A stretch of DNA of 54,966 bases from CAZVPZ01 sp964629245 (GTDB lineage: Archaea; Nanohalarchaeota; Nanosalinia; Nanosalinales; Nanosalinaceae). The notes under the pieces are model-generated. The model was given only the letters and a program-made list of their open reading frames with translations, was not told the DNA's origin and did no database searches. The DNA lies in contig CAZVPZ010000002.1 of NCBI GenBank assembly GCA_964629245.1, positions 1 to 54,966 on the forward strand, written 5' to 3'. Below are positions 7,316 to 16,453 of the stretch, in pieces. The position numbers were made by a program, and so were the translations under genes. How positions within the stretch are numbered: position 1 is the stretch's first letter; the number at the start of each line of letters is the position of its first letter.

Positions 7316-9253
7316 ATGGAATGGAAAGCGGTGATGGCGGTTTCAGTCCTCGCCGGGCTGGGTCTCGCCCTCCTGTCCGTCGGGATGGAGGGGCCCGGTG
7401 ATTCCGCGCCGGTTCAGGACGATGGAGTCGAGAAGTTCTCCTCGGCTGAAGAGTTCAGGGAGTACCTCTCCCGTTCATCGGAATCGGGCTACGCCTCGTT
7501 TTCCAGCGGGCTCCAGGCACAGAGGGCGATGGAAACCACTGCGGGGGGTGAAACGGCTGCAGACAGCGGAAGTTTCGGGGGCGACGTGGAGAGATACTCT
7601 GGCACCAACGTCCAGGTGACAGGTGTTGACGAGCCCGACATACTCAAGACAGATGGCAAGTATTTCTATTATTCCCCCGAGCAGAACTATTACAACCCTG
7701 CCTTTGAGCGCGGCGCGGAGATGATCTACCCCCGCTTCCATCGTCCGAACATCTCGGTCATGAACACCCTGCCCGGCGATAACATCTCAGTCCAGTCACA
7801 GATAAAGAGGAACGGCGAGATGCTGCTCAGCAACCGCACCCTCGTCGTATTCGAGGGCAGGAGGATACTTGGATACGACATTTCAGACCCCACTTCTCCG
7901 GAGCGTGAGTGGAGCATACAGCTGAACGGCTCGGTCGTGACCTCCCGTATGAAGGACGGCGATGTCTACGTCGTGCTCGAGCAAACGGTTGACCCGTCAA
8001 GCCCCTGTCCGATTATCGCTGCCACCGGTCCCGAGAGGACGGTTATACCCTGTACGAGCATATACCATCCGGTGGGAGATGCGGAAGCAGACACCACCTA
8101 CACCGTCCTCAGGTTCGATGCGGGGGACGGCACTGTAGATGATTCGACAAGCTTCGTGGGCTCGCGCTCCAACACTGTTGTCTACATGTCGGAAGACTCG
8201 ATTTATCTCACATACCAGGAGCAGAAGAGCACTGCCGAGATACTGATAGACTTCTTCGACGAGAGAGGAGGTAACGTGGTCGACCGGGACACCTCGGACC
8301 GCATCGAGAAACTTGACGGCTACGAGATAAGCGACCGGGCGAAGATGGTGGAGCTACAGACCATAATCGAGGAGTACAGGAACTCACTCCCGAGGAAGGA
8401 GAGGGAGGGATGGCAGAAAAGGCTGAGGAACGAGATGGGCAACTACTCCCAGGACCACCGCAGGGAGTTCGTGAGCACGGGTATCGCCCGTATAGCAACA
8501 GGAGACCTTGAGGTCGAGGAGACAGGCAAGGTTCCCGGAAGCGTCAACGACCAGTTCTCGATGGATGAAAGTGACGGGCGGCTCCGGATAGCCACGACTG
8601 TGGGTGACGCCGGCTTCAGCTTCCCGGACTCAACTGCGAACGACCTCTATGTGCTGGACAGCGAGCTCGATATCTCTGGATCTGTGAGGGATATGGGGCT
8701 GGACGAGAGGATTTACTCTGTCCGGTACATAGAGGATAGGGCTTACGTTGTTACCTTCCGGAGGATAGACCCGTTCCACGTCGTCGACCTCTCGGACCCG
8801 GAGAACCCCGAACTGGAGGGAGAGCTCAAGCTCCCTGGCTTCTCCTCCTACCTCCATCCTCTAGGCGAGGACCGGGTGCTGGGCCTGGGTGAGGAGAACT
8901 TCAAGCTGAAGGCGGTGATATTCGATGTCTCTGACGCTTCTGACCCTGTAGTGGAGGAGTCGATGATAGTGGATTCCTACAGTTCGGAAGTCAACTGGGA
9001 TCACCACGCCTTCACCATCGATCCGGTGCATGAAATCTTCTTCGTGCCGGGCTCGGGAAAGGGTTACATCTTCGACTACGGTGATGGACTTGAGAAGCTG
9101 GAGACAGTTGACATCGACAGTCCGAGGCGTGCGAGATACGTGAACGACTACCTCTACGTCTTCGGGGAGAGGGAGGTCGTGGTGCTCAACGAGGAAGACT
9201 GGAGTGTCGTGAACAGGTTCGAATTCAGGAAGGAGTCCGGATTACGGAAGTAG
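7316..9253 (+). CDS. Secreted beta-propeller domain protein (COG4880-like)
   Basis: 645 residues. An N-terminal hydrophobic segment (about 4-22) acts as signal peptide or anchor. From about residue 92, YSGTNVQVTGVDEPDILKTDGKYFYY matches the start of the archaeal/bacterial secreted beta-propeller family (Beta_propel, distantly WD40-like), where this phrase is a signature. The rest alternates beta-strand-rich blades (DGDVYVVLEQ, YSVRYIEDRAYVVTF, RYVNDYLYVFGEREVVVL). A charged helical insert (about 300-385) interrupts the propeller. It is likely extracellular; ligand or substrate is unknown. It lies alone, between an opposite-strand gene and the convergent prenyl synthase gene. Confidence 0.85.
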   Translation: MEWKAVMAVSVLAGLGLALLSVGMEGPGDSAPVQDDGVEKFSSAEEFREYLSRSSESGYASFSSGLQAQRAMETTAGGETAADSGSFGGDVERYSGTNVQVTGVDEPDILKTDGKYFYYSPEQNYYNPAFERGAEMIYPRFHRPNISVMNTLPGDNISVQSQIKRNGEMLLSNRTLVVFEGRRILGYDISDPTSPEREWSIQLNGSVVTSRMKDGDVYVVLEQTVDPSSPCPIIAATGPERTVIPCTSIYHPVGDAEADTTYTVLRFDAGDGTVDDSTSFVGSRSNTVVYMSEDSIYLTYQEQKSTAEILIDFFDERGGNVVDRDTSDRIEKLDGYEISDRAKMVELQTIIEEYRNSLPRKEREGWQKRLRNEMGNYSQDHRREFVSTGIARIATGDLEVEETGKVPGSVNDQFSMDESDGRLRIATTVGDAGFSFPDSTANDLYVLDSELDISGSVRDMGLDERIYSVRYIEDRAYVVTFRRIDPFHVVDLSDPENPELEGELKLPGFSSYLHPLGEDRVLGLGEENFKLKAVIFDVSDASDPVVEESMIVDSYSSEVNWDHHAFTIDPVHEIFFVPGSGKGYIFDYGDGLEKLETVDIDSPRRARYVNDYLYVFGEREVVVLNEEDWSVVNRFEFRKESGLRK

Positions 9254-9256
9254 TAG

Positions 9257-10309
9257 CTATTTTTTCCGGTTCATACAGAAATCTGCGAGACCCAGAAGTT
9301 CTTGCCTGGCGTTTACGGGAAGGTCTGATGCTTCCAGTTGCTCTTCTATACCGGACCTGAGCTGCTTCATCTTGGTTTCTATTTTCTCCTGAATGTTTTC
9401 CTGGCGCATCAGTTCAAGTATCTCTTCCCCTTCCTGCCGAGACACCTGGCCGTTAAGTTTATCCCTGAGACGCTTCCTGTCTGTCTCATCTAGACTTTCA
9501 AGGAGGCGGAGCAGGTGGAGGGTCTTCTTTTTCTCCTCGAGGTCGGAGCCAACTGGCTTCCCTGTCTCGTCGGGATTGCCGAAGAGTCCGAGTTCGTCAT
9601 CTTTTATCTGGAAGAGCACTCCCAGCTTCTCACCTATCGACTCCAGGGTATTGATGGTCTGCCTGCTCTCTCCGGACAGTTCCGCCCCAATAGCCAGGGG
9701 GAGCGAAAAGGTGTATCTTGCGGTCTTCTGCCTGTACATCTCAAGTACCTCTTCCTTGGACACTTCCCCGTTGCTGAAGGCCATGTCGATATCCTGCATC
9801 TCGCCGAGTCCTACTGCCGCCAGGGCTTCGGAGTAGTGACTGCAGATTCTGTGCCGGATATCTCCTTCGGCTTCAAGGTCGCAGAGCAGCCTGAAACCTA
9901 GGAAGAACGCGGTATCGCCCAGACAGTTGGCCATGCTCTCTCCGTAGTGGCCTGGCTCGTCGTATCCTTCTTCCTCTGCCTGCTGGCTGTACTGGATGTG
10001 GATAGCAGTCAGACCCCGCCTCATTTTGTCCCTGTCGATAACATCATCTTGGATCAGGAGGCCGGTGTGTGCCAGCTCTACCGCCCCTCCAGCCTTCAAG
10101 AGGTCCTCCGGCTGATCGTCTCTGAAGAAGCTGTAGGCGTGTCTCACCAGGAACGCTCTTACCATCTTTCCCCTCTTTACAAGGGGCATCAGCTTCTCCT
10201 CCACATCGTTTCCAGAACCCTTGTAGGGAAGTTCCAGGTTCTCTGTGTAGTTTTCGAGGTACTCTGACACTTTTTCCCTGTGTCTCTTTATGTCCTCAAC
10301 TATGTTCAT
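9257..10309 (-). CDS. idsA: Polyprenyl (geranylgeranyl/farnesyl) diphosphate synthase
   Basis: 350 residues, the usual size for trans-isoprenyl diphosphate synthases. GKMVRAFL (about 47-54) matches the diphosphate-binding GKRxR region. The first aspartate-rich motif is IQDDVIDRDKMRRG (Asp88-Asp89...Asp92) and the second is QIKDDELGLFG (about 235-245), followed by GKPVGSDLEEKKKTL. The enzyme condenses isopentenyl diphosphate with allylic diphosphates to give the C20 chains of archaeal ether lipids or the primer for longer polyprenols. Chain length cannot be read reliably. Reductase and cis-prenyltransferase genes for the same pathway lie at 51.6-53.4 kb. The gene symbol reflects family only. 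Confidence 0.88.
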   Translation of the reverse strand: MNIVEDIKRHREKVSEYLENYTENLELPYKGSGNDVEEKLMPLVKRGKMVRAFLVRHAYSFFRDDQPEDLLKAGGAVELAHTGLLIQDDVIDRDKMRRGLTAIHIQYSQQAEEEGYDEPGHYGESMANCLGDTAFFLGFRLLCDLEAEGDIRHRICSHYSEALAAVGLGEMQDIDMAFSNGEVSKEEVLEMYRQKTARYTFSLPLAIGAELSGESRQTINTLESIGEKLGVLFQIKDDELGLFGNPDETGKPVGSDLEEKKKTLHLLRLLESLDETDRKRLRDKLNGQVSRQEGEEILELMRQENIQEKIETKMKQLRSGIEEQLEASDLPVNARQELLGLADFCMNRKK

Positions 10310-10460
10310 GTTGCTGCACTCCGTACGAGTTCTATCCCTATCCTGATTTTGCCGGGCCCGACCTTTTTATCGTAAAATATGAAAGGCTGTTCCTTTATCC
10401 GGTCCAACGGTAGAGGTTTGAAGAGGTCGCCGCTCCTAACCAGTTACGGCTAGAGAGATT

Positions 10461-11273
10461 TCATACCCGGAAACGGTCCCTGATCCGGTCGATGATGCCG
10501 CCGTGGAGACCGTGGACTGCGTTCATCTCTTCCTCGGTGAGCTTGAAGTCGAATACCTCGATGTTCTCCTTGAGGTGGCGGTGTCTTGCGGCCTTGGGAA
10601 TGGCGGCGACGTTCTCCTGCTGGATCACCCATCTCAGCGCGACCTGGGCAGCAGACTTGCGGTACTTCTTCCCTATCTCGGCGAGCTTGCTGTCACCGGC
10701 CACCTCGCCGACTGCGAGGGGGCTGTAGGCGGTGAGCAGGATGTCGTGCGCCCTGCAGAACTCCAGCAGTTCGTCCTGGCTGTAGTAAGGGTTGTAACGG
10801 ACCTGATCGGTGATTATCGGAGTCTTCGACTTCTCGATCGCTTTTTCAAGACGTCCCGCCTTGAAGTTGCTGACACCGATGAAACGTACCTTCCCATCCT
10901 CCTGGAGGCGGTTCATAGCCCCGAGAGTTTCTTCAAGCGGCACAGAGGGGTTAGGGGCGTGAACCAGCAGCAGGTCGACGTAGTCGGTGTCGAGCTTCTC
11001 GAGGCTATCCTGGAACGATCTCTCCAGCTTTTCCGGGGAGAGGTTCTTCCTGTGTATCTTGGTGGTGAGGAAGATGTCTTCCCGGTCGACACCGGATTCT
11101 GTTATCGCCTGGCCCACTACCTTCTCGTTGTCGTACATCTGCGCGGTGTCTATGTGGCGGTAGCCCAGTTCCATCGCGTCCTTGACGGCGCTCCTGCACT
11201 CGCTCCCGGCCATCCTTGCGGTACCGAGACCGAGTGCAGGTATCTCCAGCCCCTGGATGTTTACGTATTCCAT
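10461..11273 (-). CDS. Aldo/keto reductase
   Basis: 270 residues, typical of compact prokaryotic aldo-keto reductases. The catalytic tetrad is complete: Asp42 and Tyr47 in HIDTAQMYDNE, Lys72 in LTTKIHRKNL, and His105 in DLLLVHAPNP. The C-terminal VAAIPKAARHRHLKEN is the NADPH-binding segment. The protein is an (alpha/beta)8 barrel that reduces aldehydes or ketones with NADPH, in the 2,5-diketogluconate reductase-like subgroup; the true substrate is not visible. It is divergent from the SDR gene at 11354, so two oxidoreductases share a roughly 80-bp promoter region. Codon use is like its core neighbours. Confidence 0.9.
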   Translation of the reverse strand: MEYVNIQGLEIPALGLGTARMAGSECRSAVKDAMELGYRHIDTAQMYDNEKVVGQAITESGVDREDIFLTTKIHRKNLSPEKLERSFQDSLEKLDTDYVDLLLVHAPNPSVPLEETLGAMNRLQEDGKVRFIGVSNFKAGRLEKAIEKSKTPIITDQVRYNPYYSQDELLEFCRAHDILLTAYSPLAVGEVAGDSKLAEIGKKYRKSAAQVALRWVIQQENVAAIPKAARHRHLKENIEVFDFKLTEEEMNAVHGLHGGIIDRIRDRFRV

Positions 11274-11322
11274 ACCCTGTTTATCTCCTCTCCAGATAAG
11301 AAGCCCCGGGTTAGACGTGAAC

Positions 11323-11329
11323 TATAAAA
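11323..11329 (+). promoter_or_regulatory. TATA box of the SDR gene
   Basis: TATAAAA lies 25-31 bp before the ATG at 11354. This spacing favours 11354 over the upstream in-frame TTG at 11333, which would sit too close to the box to be translated. Confidence 0.7.
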
Positions 11330-11353
11330 CAGTTGGAACACGGTTTCCCTCCC

Positions 11354-12091
11354 ATGCTTGACGACCTCGAGGACCAGAACGCTATAGTCACCGGTGCGAG
11401 TTCAGGAATCGGAAGAGAAACCGCCTACGCGCTGGCAGAACGGGGTGCAAACGTCTCGCTGGCCTCGAGAAGCCGTGAAGAGCTTGAGGAGATCGCGGCC
11501 GAGATAGAGGAAAGGTTCGACGCCACTGCGCTCGTGATTGAGACCGATGTGACCGAGGAGGACCAGGTCGAGTGTCTGATCGAAAAGACCGTGGAAAAGC
11601 TGGGAGGTCTTGACATCCTCGTGAACAACGCTGGTGTCGGTGTGGGAGAGGACGTGGAGGAGATGGACTCCCGCGACTACCACCTGATGATGGATGTCAA
11701 CTGCGATGGGATGTTCTACGTCTCGCGCGCGGCCATCCCTCACCTGAAGGACTCGGAGGGAAAGATGATCTTTGTCGCGAGCTTTGCCGGACAGTATCCC
11801 CGGCCCTCGAATCCTGTCTACGCGGCGACGAAGTGGTGGACCCGGGGCTACGCGCTCAGCCTTTCGGGCCAGTTAAAGGGACGTGTGGCGGTCACGGTAG
11901 TGAACCCTACCGAGGTCAGGACCGACTTCGCCTCGGAGGACGGCGACCCTTTCCGGGAGCGTTTCGAGGAGGGAGAGGTGACCGAACCAGGGGATATCGC
12001 GGAGGCCATAGTCTTTGCTGCACGGCAGGAAAAACCCAACACGGTAAACGAGATCGACATGTACCGGCGCGATAAACTCTCTGGCTTCTAG
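11354..12091 (+). CDS. Short-chain dehydrogenase/reductase
   Basis: 245 residues with the classical SDR layout: nucleotide-binding TGASSGIG (13-20), NNAG (91-94), and the active-site Ser143, Tyr156 and Lys160 in VYAATK. NADP(H) preference is suggested by basic residues after beta-2 (SRSREEL). The C-terminal VVNPTEVRTDF is a standard family segment. It is likely a cytoplasmic oxidoreductase of unknown substrate. The ATG at 11354 fits the TATAAAA box. It is transcribed away from the aldo-keto reductase gene. Confidence 0.9.
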   Translation: MLDDLEDQNAIVTGASSGIGRETAYALAERGANVSLASRSREELEEIAAEIEERFDATALVIETDVTEEDQVECLIEKTVEKLGGLDILVNNAGVGVGEDVEEMDSRDYHLMMDVNCDGMFYVSRAAIPHLKDSEGKMIFVASFAGQYPRPSNPVYAATKWWTRGYALSLSGQLKGRVAVTVVNPTEVRTDFASEDGDPFRERFEEGEVTEPGDIAEAIVFAARQEKPNTVNEIDMYRRDKLSGF

Positions 12092-12191
12092 ATAACAGGG
12101 AGCGAATACTAGCAAAAGTTTGTTCTGTGCGGCTATATAACTGTTCGGGAAGGTTAAAAACCGCCCAGTTCCAATCACAGCAAGGGTCTAG

Positions 12192-12602
12192 ATGGGGACT
12201 GAAGACTTGATCAGGGAAGACTCAGGTCCGACCCACCATCCATTCCTTCTCGGCCGTGTACCAAAGATACTCGACTCGGAGAAATACGGGAAAGCGGACC
12301 AGATAGCGGTTCTCTACGGCCGCCACATTCTCGGGGTCGAAACAGGCTACGACGGCTTCGGGCCGGGATTAGAAGAGGCAGTCTCTGAACCGGGGAAAAG
12401 GAAGGATAACTACGAGATGTTCTGGGATGAGGTGAGCCGGGTATACGACGCCTTCGAACCCCACAGAGATGTACTAGGGGAGTCGGAGGCGGACTACCTG
12501 TTGGCAAGCATGCTGGAGCAATCCCGGTCGCCGCTGCTGGAAGAGCTGGAGGAGAGGCTGGAAGGTCGGACCGAGAAACAGGTGGCGGGAGCCACCGTAT
12601 AA
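12192..12602 (+). CDS. Hypothetical acidic protein
   Basis: 136 residues, no signal peptide or membrane helix, many Glu/Asp. No family recognised. The N-terminal half mentions a possible loop-rich fold (PTHHPFLLGRVPK, IAVLYGRHILGVETGYDGFG), while the C-terminal half is helical. A TATA-like GGTTAAAAA at 12153-12160 lies about 32 bp before the ATG. It is transcribed in the same direction as, but separately from, the PH-domain gene, which has its own TATA box. Confidence 0.7.
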   Translation: MGTEDLIREDSGPTHHPFLLGRVPKILDSEKYGKADQIAVLYGRHILGVETGYDGFGPGLEEAVSEPGKRKDNYEMFWDEVSRVYDAFEPHRDVLGESEADYLLASMLEQSRSPLLEELEERLEGRTEKQVAGATV

Positions 12603-12654
12603 ACTCTTTTTTCCTAACGGTAGTTTTAACTATCTGGTAGACTAACTTAACCGC

Positions 12655-13233
12655 ATGTTTTCGTCCGTTGACGAACTGCTCGAACAGGGCGAGACGCTGG
12701 AAGAAAGCATCCATCCGTCGCGTTTCGACACCCGTTTTTTCCGCCTTTACGTTGGGGTGCTGTTCCTAACGGTCCTTTTGGCAGCCTCTGTAGTGTTTGA
12801 ATACACGAACAATATGCTGCCATTCAGCCAGAACTACCTGCTTGCAGGATTTCTCGTTCCCTTTCTTCTGGTCTTATATACCGAGGTCAAACGGGAGTTC
12901 ATAATGTACCATTTCACCGACCGCAAGATAGTAACAGAGAAAGGCATCCTGAACAAGACGATAGTCACCGTCCACTACAGTGACGTGACCCACACACAGC
13001 TGAACCAGAAAATCCAGGAGAGGATATTCGATGTAAGCGATCTGGAGGTCGACACCGCTGGAGAACACCAGACCGAACTCTGGCTCAACGGCCTGAAGGA
13101 CCCCCAGCACTACAAGAAGATGATAGGTAAACGGTCACAGGAACAGCCCCCGGGACAGGAACCGCAGGGCCTCGATCAGGGTGAAGGACAGGGAAATAAC
13201 TTCGACAACCGGGGATTCGGCGACCAGGGCTAG
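12655..13233 (+). CDS. Membrane protein with bacterial PH-like domain (YdbS/DUF304 type)
   Basis: 192 residues. A short N-terminal stretch ends in SIHPSRFDTRF, two transmembrane helices follow (about 31-50 and 59-78), and then the bPH_2 core: a beta-rich segment with YHFTDRKIVTEKGILNKTIVTVHYSDVTHTQL, where the YxLTDxRL..GI pattern is diagnostic. The tail (about 160-192) is Gln/Gly/Pro-rich and probably disordered. Such proteins are membrane-anchored scaffolds of uncertain function. TAGTTTTAAC at 12621-12630 is the likely TATA box, about 28 bp upstream. Confidence 0.85.
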   Translation: MFSSVDELLEQGETLEESIHPSRFDTRFFRLYVGVLFLTVLLAASVVFEYTNNMLPFSQNYLLAGFLVPFLLVLYTEVKREFIMYHFTDRKIVTEKGILNKTIVTVHYSDVTHTQLNQKIQERIFDVSDLEVDTAGEHQTELWLNGLKDPQHYKKMIGKRSQEQPPGQEPQGLDQGEGQGNNFDNRGFGDQG

Positions 13234-13294
13234 GAGCCGGTTGCCTTGGTTCTGGCAAACTGCTTAAAGCCCGGATGGTAATTCCATGGTAGCA

Positions 13295-13618
13295 ATGTCT
13301 GACCCGATGGACGAAGACCACATGCACGCGGCTAAACTCTTCAAGCAGGGCTCCGGCGATATCGCGGACGACTACAAGCAGTGGGAGGAGTCGATTCGGG
13401 AGAACACCGGGTTCGATGACACTACACGGGAACTCCTCGCGCTTGCGGCCGCTGCATCCACCCAGTGCAGCTACTGTGTCCACACCCACGGCCAGAAAGC
13501 CATCAAGCACGGCGCGACAAGGGAGCAGGTGGCAGAGACGATCCAGATAGCCTCCCAGGTCCGGGCCGGGGCGACGATGAGCTACGGGCTAGAGGCGCTT
13601 GAGCACCTGGAAGAATAG
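13295..13618 (+). CDS. AhpD-like/carboxymuconolactone decarboxylase family protein
   Basis: 107 residues. AAAASTQCSYCVHTHGQKAI carries the AhpD-type redox motif Cys-x-x-Cys-x-x-x-His. The helices ALAAAA before it and HGATREQVAETIQIA after it are standard for the CMD/AhpD fold. Members act in peroxide or thiol chemistry, often as trimers or hexamers, so an alkylhydroperoxidase-like role is likely. The ATG at 13295 is preferred to 13286 because the TATA-like CTTAAAG at 13263-13269 is 28 bp upstream of 13295 but only 20 bp upstream of 13286. Confidence 0.88.
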   Translation: MSDPMDEDHMHAAKLFKQGSGDIADDYKQWEESIRENTGFDDTTRELLALAAAASTQCSYCVHTHGQKAIKHGATREQVAETIQIASQVRAGATMSYGLEALEHLEE

Positions 13619-13622
13619 TGGG

Positions 13623-14285
13623 TTATCCTGACAGGGATCGGCCCATCAGCTCTTCGAGGTAGAGCTCCCCTACAGAAGTCTCTGTCTCGCGGTCCAGTTC
13701 GAGGAGCACCTCTTCCCTATCTCGCCCCCGCTCTATCGCTGCTTCTATGCTCTTGAGTTCCGGTGGGGGAACGTAGTCGACCAGCTCCAGGTACTTGAGA
13801 TCTGCCTTATCGAGTTCTCCTTCCCCGACCAGCTGTTCTACCTTCTCCTGCACCACCATCCCCGGCGCGTCGTCTGATACCGAGTAGAACTCGACCGCCT
13901 CTTCGGGGTAGCCGAGGAACCGGCCGAGCGTTTCCTGCGTGAAGTAAGTGAAGCCGTTCGCCTCCGACTTCTCAAGGATATCGAGCCGGCCGCTCTCTCT
14001 GGTGACTGCGATGCTTGGGTTGTCGAAGGTCGACCCGAAACCCAGCTTCCGCTTCATCCTCTCCCAGGCACCGATATCCCTGCTGTAGAGATGAGCAAGT
14101 CCGAACTCACGGCAGAGTTCTCTGACCACGTTTTCCTGTTCCGTGCTGACGCCCATGACGAGCGCCCCGGGTTTCTCTTCTATAACGACTAGCAAGATGT
14201 CGAGCCCGGCGGAGTAGTTCAGGACGCGGGGCATCCGCTCCAGGAAATATCTCTCCAGTTTTTCGATGTCAGCGGGCGCCTTCAT
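13623..14285 (-). CDS. Hypothetical protein
   Basis: 220 residues, acidic, apparently cytoplasmic. The N-terminal half looks alpha/beta (LDILLVVIEEKPGALVMGVSTEQENVVRELCREFGL), the middle contains short strands (SIAVTRES, TYFTQETLGRFLGYP), and the C-terminal third is helical. No catalytic motif or known family is recognised; the style resembles lineage-specific haloarchaeal proteins. It is divergent from the MATE gene, with which it shares a symmetric promoter element at 14307-14321, and convergent with the AhpD-like gene. Confidence 0.7.
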   Translation of the reverse strand: MKAPADIEKLERYFLERMPRVLNYSAGLDILLVVIEEKPGALVMGVSTEQENVVRELCREFGLAHLYSRDIGAWERMKRKLGFGSTFDNPSIAVTRESGRLDILEKSEANGFTYFTQETLGRFLGYPEEAVEFYSVSDDAPGMVVQEKVEQLVGEGELDKADLKYLELVDYVPPPELKSIEAAIERGRDREEVLLELDRETETSVGELYLEELMGRSLSG

Positions 14286-14306
14286 CGATTCCCGGTTCGG
14301 TCTCCA

Positions 14307-14321
14307 GATATTAAAAATATC
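14307..14321. promoter_or_regulatory. Symmetric TATA element shared by two divergent genes
   Basis: The palindrome GATATTAAAAATATC sits in a 53-bp divergent spacer. Its centre is about 29 bp from the start codon at 14285 (minus strand) and 25 bp from the one at 14339 (plus strand). A single TBP-binding site may therefore serve both directions, or two boxes may overlap. Confidence 0.6.
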
Positions 14322-14338
14322 GCCCCAGATTTCTTCCC

Positions 14339-15781
14339 ATGGTTCTTGACAGGATTTTCAGGGGCAGGGAGGAGCTGTCTATCACCGAGGGCAGCATAAA
14401 GGGCCCGCTTTTCTACCTCTCCCTCCCGCTGGTCGTGACCTTCCTGCTCCAGACCGCCTACAACATCGCGGACACGTTCTGGCTCGGCCGTTTAAGTACG
14501 GAGGCGCTTGCCGCGATAAGCTTCGGGTTCCCGCTGGTCTTCCTGTTCATCTCCATCGGCTCCGGGGTTGCGATAACGGGTTCGGTGCTGGTGGCGCAGT
14601 ACGAGGGCTCGGGGAAGAAAGAGCGGAGGAACTACGCTGCCTCGCAGGCTCTCGCCTTCTCTATAGTCACGAGTGTCGCGGTGGGGATAATAGGACTGCT
14701 GATAATAGAACCCCTGCTCGGGCTGATGGGCGCTGAACCCGCGGTCCTGCCCCTGGCGGTCGACTACATGAGGGTAGTGCTGCTCGGGCTGGTGTTCCTG
14801 TTCACTTTCTTTACCTTCAGCGCCCTGATGCGCGGCTGGGGTGATACCATAACCCCGATGATACTGATGCTGGTCTCCGTCACGACGAACATCGTGCTCG
14901 ACCCGTTCCTGATCTTCGGCTGGTGGTTCTTCCCACAGCTGGGCATAGGAGGGGCGGCGATAGCCACCGTGTTCGCGAGGGCGGTCGTATCTATCGTCGG
15001 GGTATACATGCTTTACAGCGGCCGGTACGGGCTCAAGGTCTCGCTCCGTGAGATGAAGCCGGAGATGAGGTTCCTGAGGAGGATACTGGGGCTAGGCATC
15101 CCGGCGTCGCTCGATCAGGCGTCCCGGGCGCTGGGGATAACCGCGACGATGTTCATAATAGGGATGTTCCCGACGGAGATAGTAGCAGGCTTCGGGATTG
15201 GTGCCCGGGTGCTCTCCACGGTCTTCCTGCCGGCGGCTGCGGTCGCCCAGGCCACGGAGACTCTCACAGGTCAGAACATCGGTGCTGGCAAACCTGAAAG
15301 GGCGAAACGTTCAGGCATCGTGGCGTCGAAGTACGTCTTCCTGATACTGACCGGTCTCGGGGCCGTGACCTACGTTGCGGCAGGGGCCATAGCGAACGTC
15401 TTCTCTCCTGACCCAGCAGTGGTTGGCGCCGCCGCCACGATGCTGAAGACCATCGCGTTCACTTTCGGCGCTATGGGTGTTATGCGCGTCTTCAACGGTG
15501 TTTTCCGTGGAGCAGGCAACACAAGGCTGGCGATGATAGTTACGGTCGCCACCATCTGGCTTATCAGGCTCCCACTGACCTACATGCTCGCTATTGATAT
15601 CGGCTCATTTGGCATATGGCTATCGTTTGCGGCAGCGAACATCGCTGGCGCATTGATTGCGATATTGCTGTTCTACAGGACTGACTGGGCCAGGAACATC
15701 GCTGATTCCGCCGGGCCACCCGGACCTAGAGTGGTGGAGAGCCTGAAGTCCGGGCTGGAAAGGCTGGCGGGGCATACTTAA
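14339..15781 (+). CDS. MATE family efflux transporter
   Basis: 480 residues with twelve predicted transmembrane helices in two similar halves. The N-terminus is typical: LFYLSLPLVVTFLLQTAYNIADTFWLGRLSTEALAA, with the conserved Asp in the first helix, and the second half repeats the pattern (GIPASLDQASRALGI and TATETLTGQNIGAG-like AQATETLTGQNIG). MATE proteins export cationic drugs or metabolites in exchange for H+ or Na+; a Na+-driven mechanism would be natural in a salty habitat, but that is inference. It is followed after 25 bp by a phosphoesterase gene that may be co-transcribed. Confidence 0.93.
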   Translation: MVLDRIFRGREELSITEGSIKGPLFYLSLPLVVTFLLQTAYNIADTFWLGRLSTEALAAISFGFPLVFLFISIGSGVAITGSVLVAQYEGSGKKERRNYAASQALAFSIVTSVAVGIIGLLIIEPLLGLMGAEPAVLPLAVDYMRVVLLGLVFLFTFFTFSALMRGWGDTITPMILMLVSVTTNIVLDPFLIFGWWFFPQLGIGGAAIATVFARAVVSIVGVYMLYSGRYGLKVSLREMKPEMRFLRRILGLGIPASLDQASRALGITATMFIIGMFPTEIVAGFGIGARVLSTVFLPAAAVAQATETLTGQNIGAGKPERAKRSGIVASKYVFLILTGLGAVTYVAAGAIANVFSPDPAVVGAAATMLKTIAFTFGAMGVMRVFNGVFRGAGNTRLAMIVTVATIWLIRLPLTYMLAIDIGSFGIWLSFAAANIAGALIAILLFYRTDWARNIADSAGPPGPRVVESLKSGLERLAGHT

Positions 15782-15806
15782 AAGGGTTCAGAGAATGGAG
15801 TAGTCT

Positions 15807-16436
15807 ATGACACTCAAGATACTGGTCACCAGCGACTTCCACGCCATGGAGGAGCTTAAGGAGGCTGCCATAGAGGAGGCGAACAGCGGGGACTACGACC
15901 TCTTCATCAACCTCGGCGATTACATGGACGAGGACTACACCCTAGACCTGTTCGACCGGATAAAGATACCCGCGATAGGCTGCACGGGCAACCGGGACCT
16001 GTTCCTAGAGGAGGAGCTTGTCGAGGGTGATGCCCCGGTCTTCAACTTCCTGGAAGCGACTGTGGACGACGAGTACCTTGTAATCCTACTGGGCGGGGAC
16101 TTCCCGGACGATGTAAAGGAGCAGGTCACGGAGCTGATAGAGGAGCATGGTGATCCTTCGAAGGTTATAGTCGGCTCCCATTACCCGCCGAAAAAGCTGG
16201 GTGATAAGATACACTCCGGGAGGCGTATAGGGTTCGAGCAGTTCAGGGAACTCATCATGAGGCAGAAACCAGCTCTCTGGATTTCCGGTCACGTACACGA
16301 GAGCTTCGGTGAGTACTCGCTGATGGGGACCACGGTGCTGAACGCGGCCGCGGAGAAGTCAGGGAAAGCTTTCTCCGTTACTATAGGCGACGAGGGCGGT
16401 GTAGAAGAGGTCGAGGAGATAACTCTGGTCGAATGA
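15807..16436 (+). CDS. Metallophosphoesterase (YfcE/MJ0936-like)
   Basis: 209 residues with the calcineurin-like motif set: Asp10-x-His12 (TSDFH), Gly37-Asp38 (LGDYMDE), Gly61-Asn62-Arg63-Asp64, His125 (GSHYPP) and Gly161-His162-Val-His164. These residues bind two metal ions and hydrolyse phosphodiesters; small archaeal members such as MJ0936 act on simple phosphodiesters in vitro. The short spacing after the MATE gene suggests one transcript. It is soluble and cytoplasmic; the physiological substrate is unknown. Confidence 0.88.
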   Translation: MTLKILVTSDFHAMEELKEAAIEEANSGDYDLFINLGDYMDEDYTLDLFDRIKIPAIGCTGNRDLFLEEELVEGDAPVFNFLEATVDDEYLVILLGGDFPDDVKEQVTELIEEHGDPSKVIVGSHYPPKKLGDKIHSGRRIGFEQFRELIMRQKPALWISGHVHESFGEYSLMGTTVLNAAAEKSGKAFSVTIGDEGGVEEVEEITLVE

Positions 16437-16453
16437 ACGGAATTGTACGTAGA

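Noticed and set aside
10503..11327. Long plus-strand open frame over the aldo-keto reductase
   Set aside because: It lies antisense to a complete aldo-keto reductase with its catalytic tetrad; long antisense frames are expected in GC-rich acidic genes.
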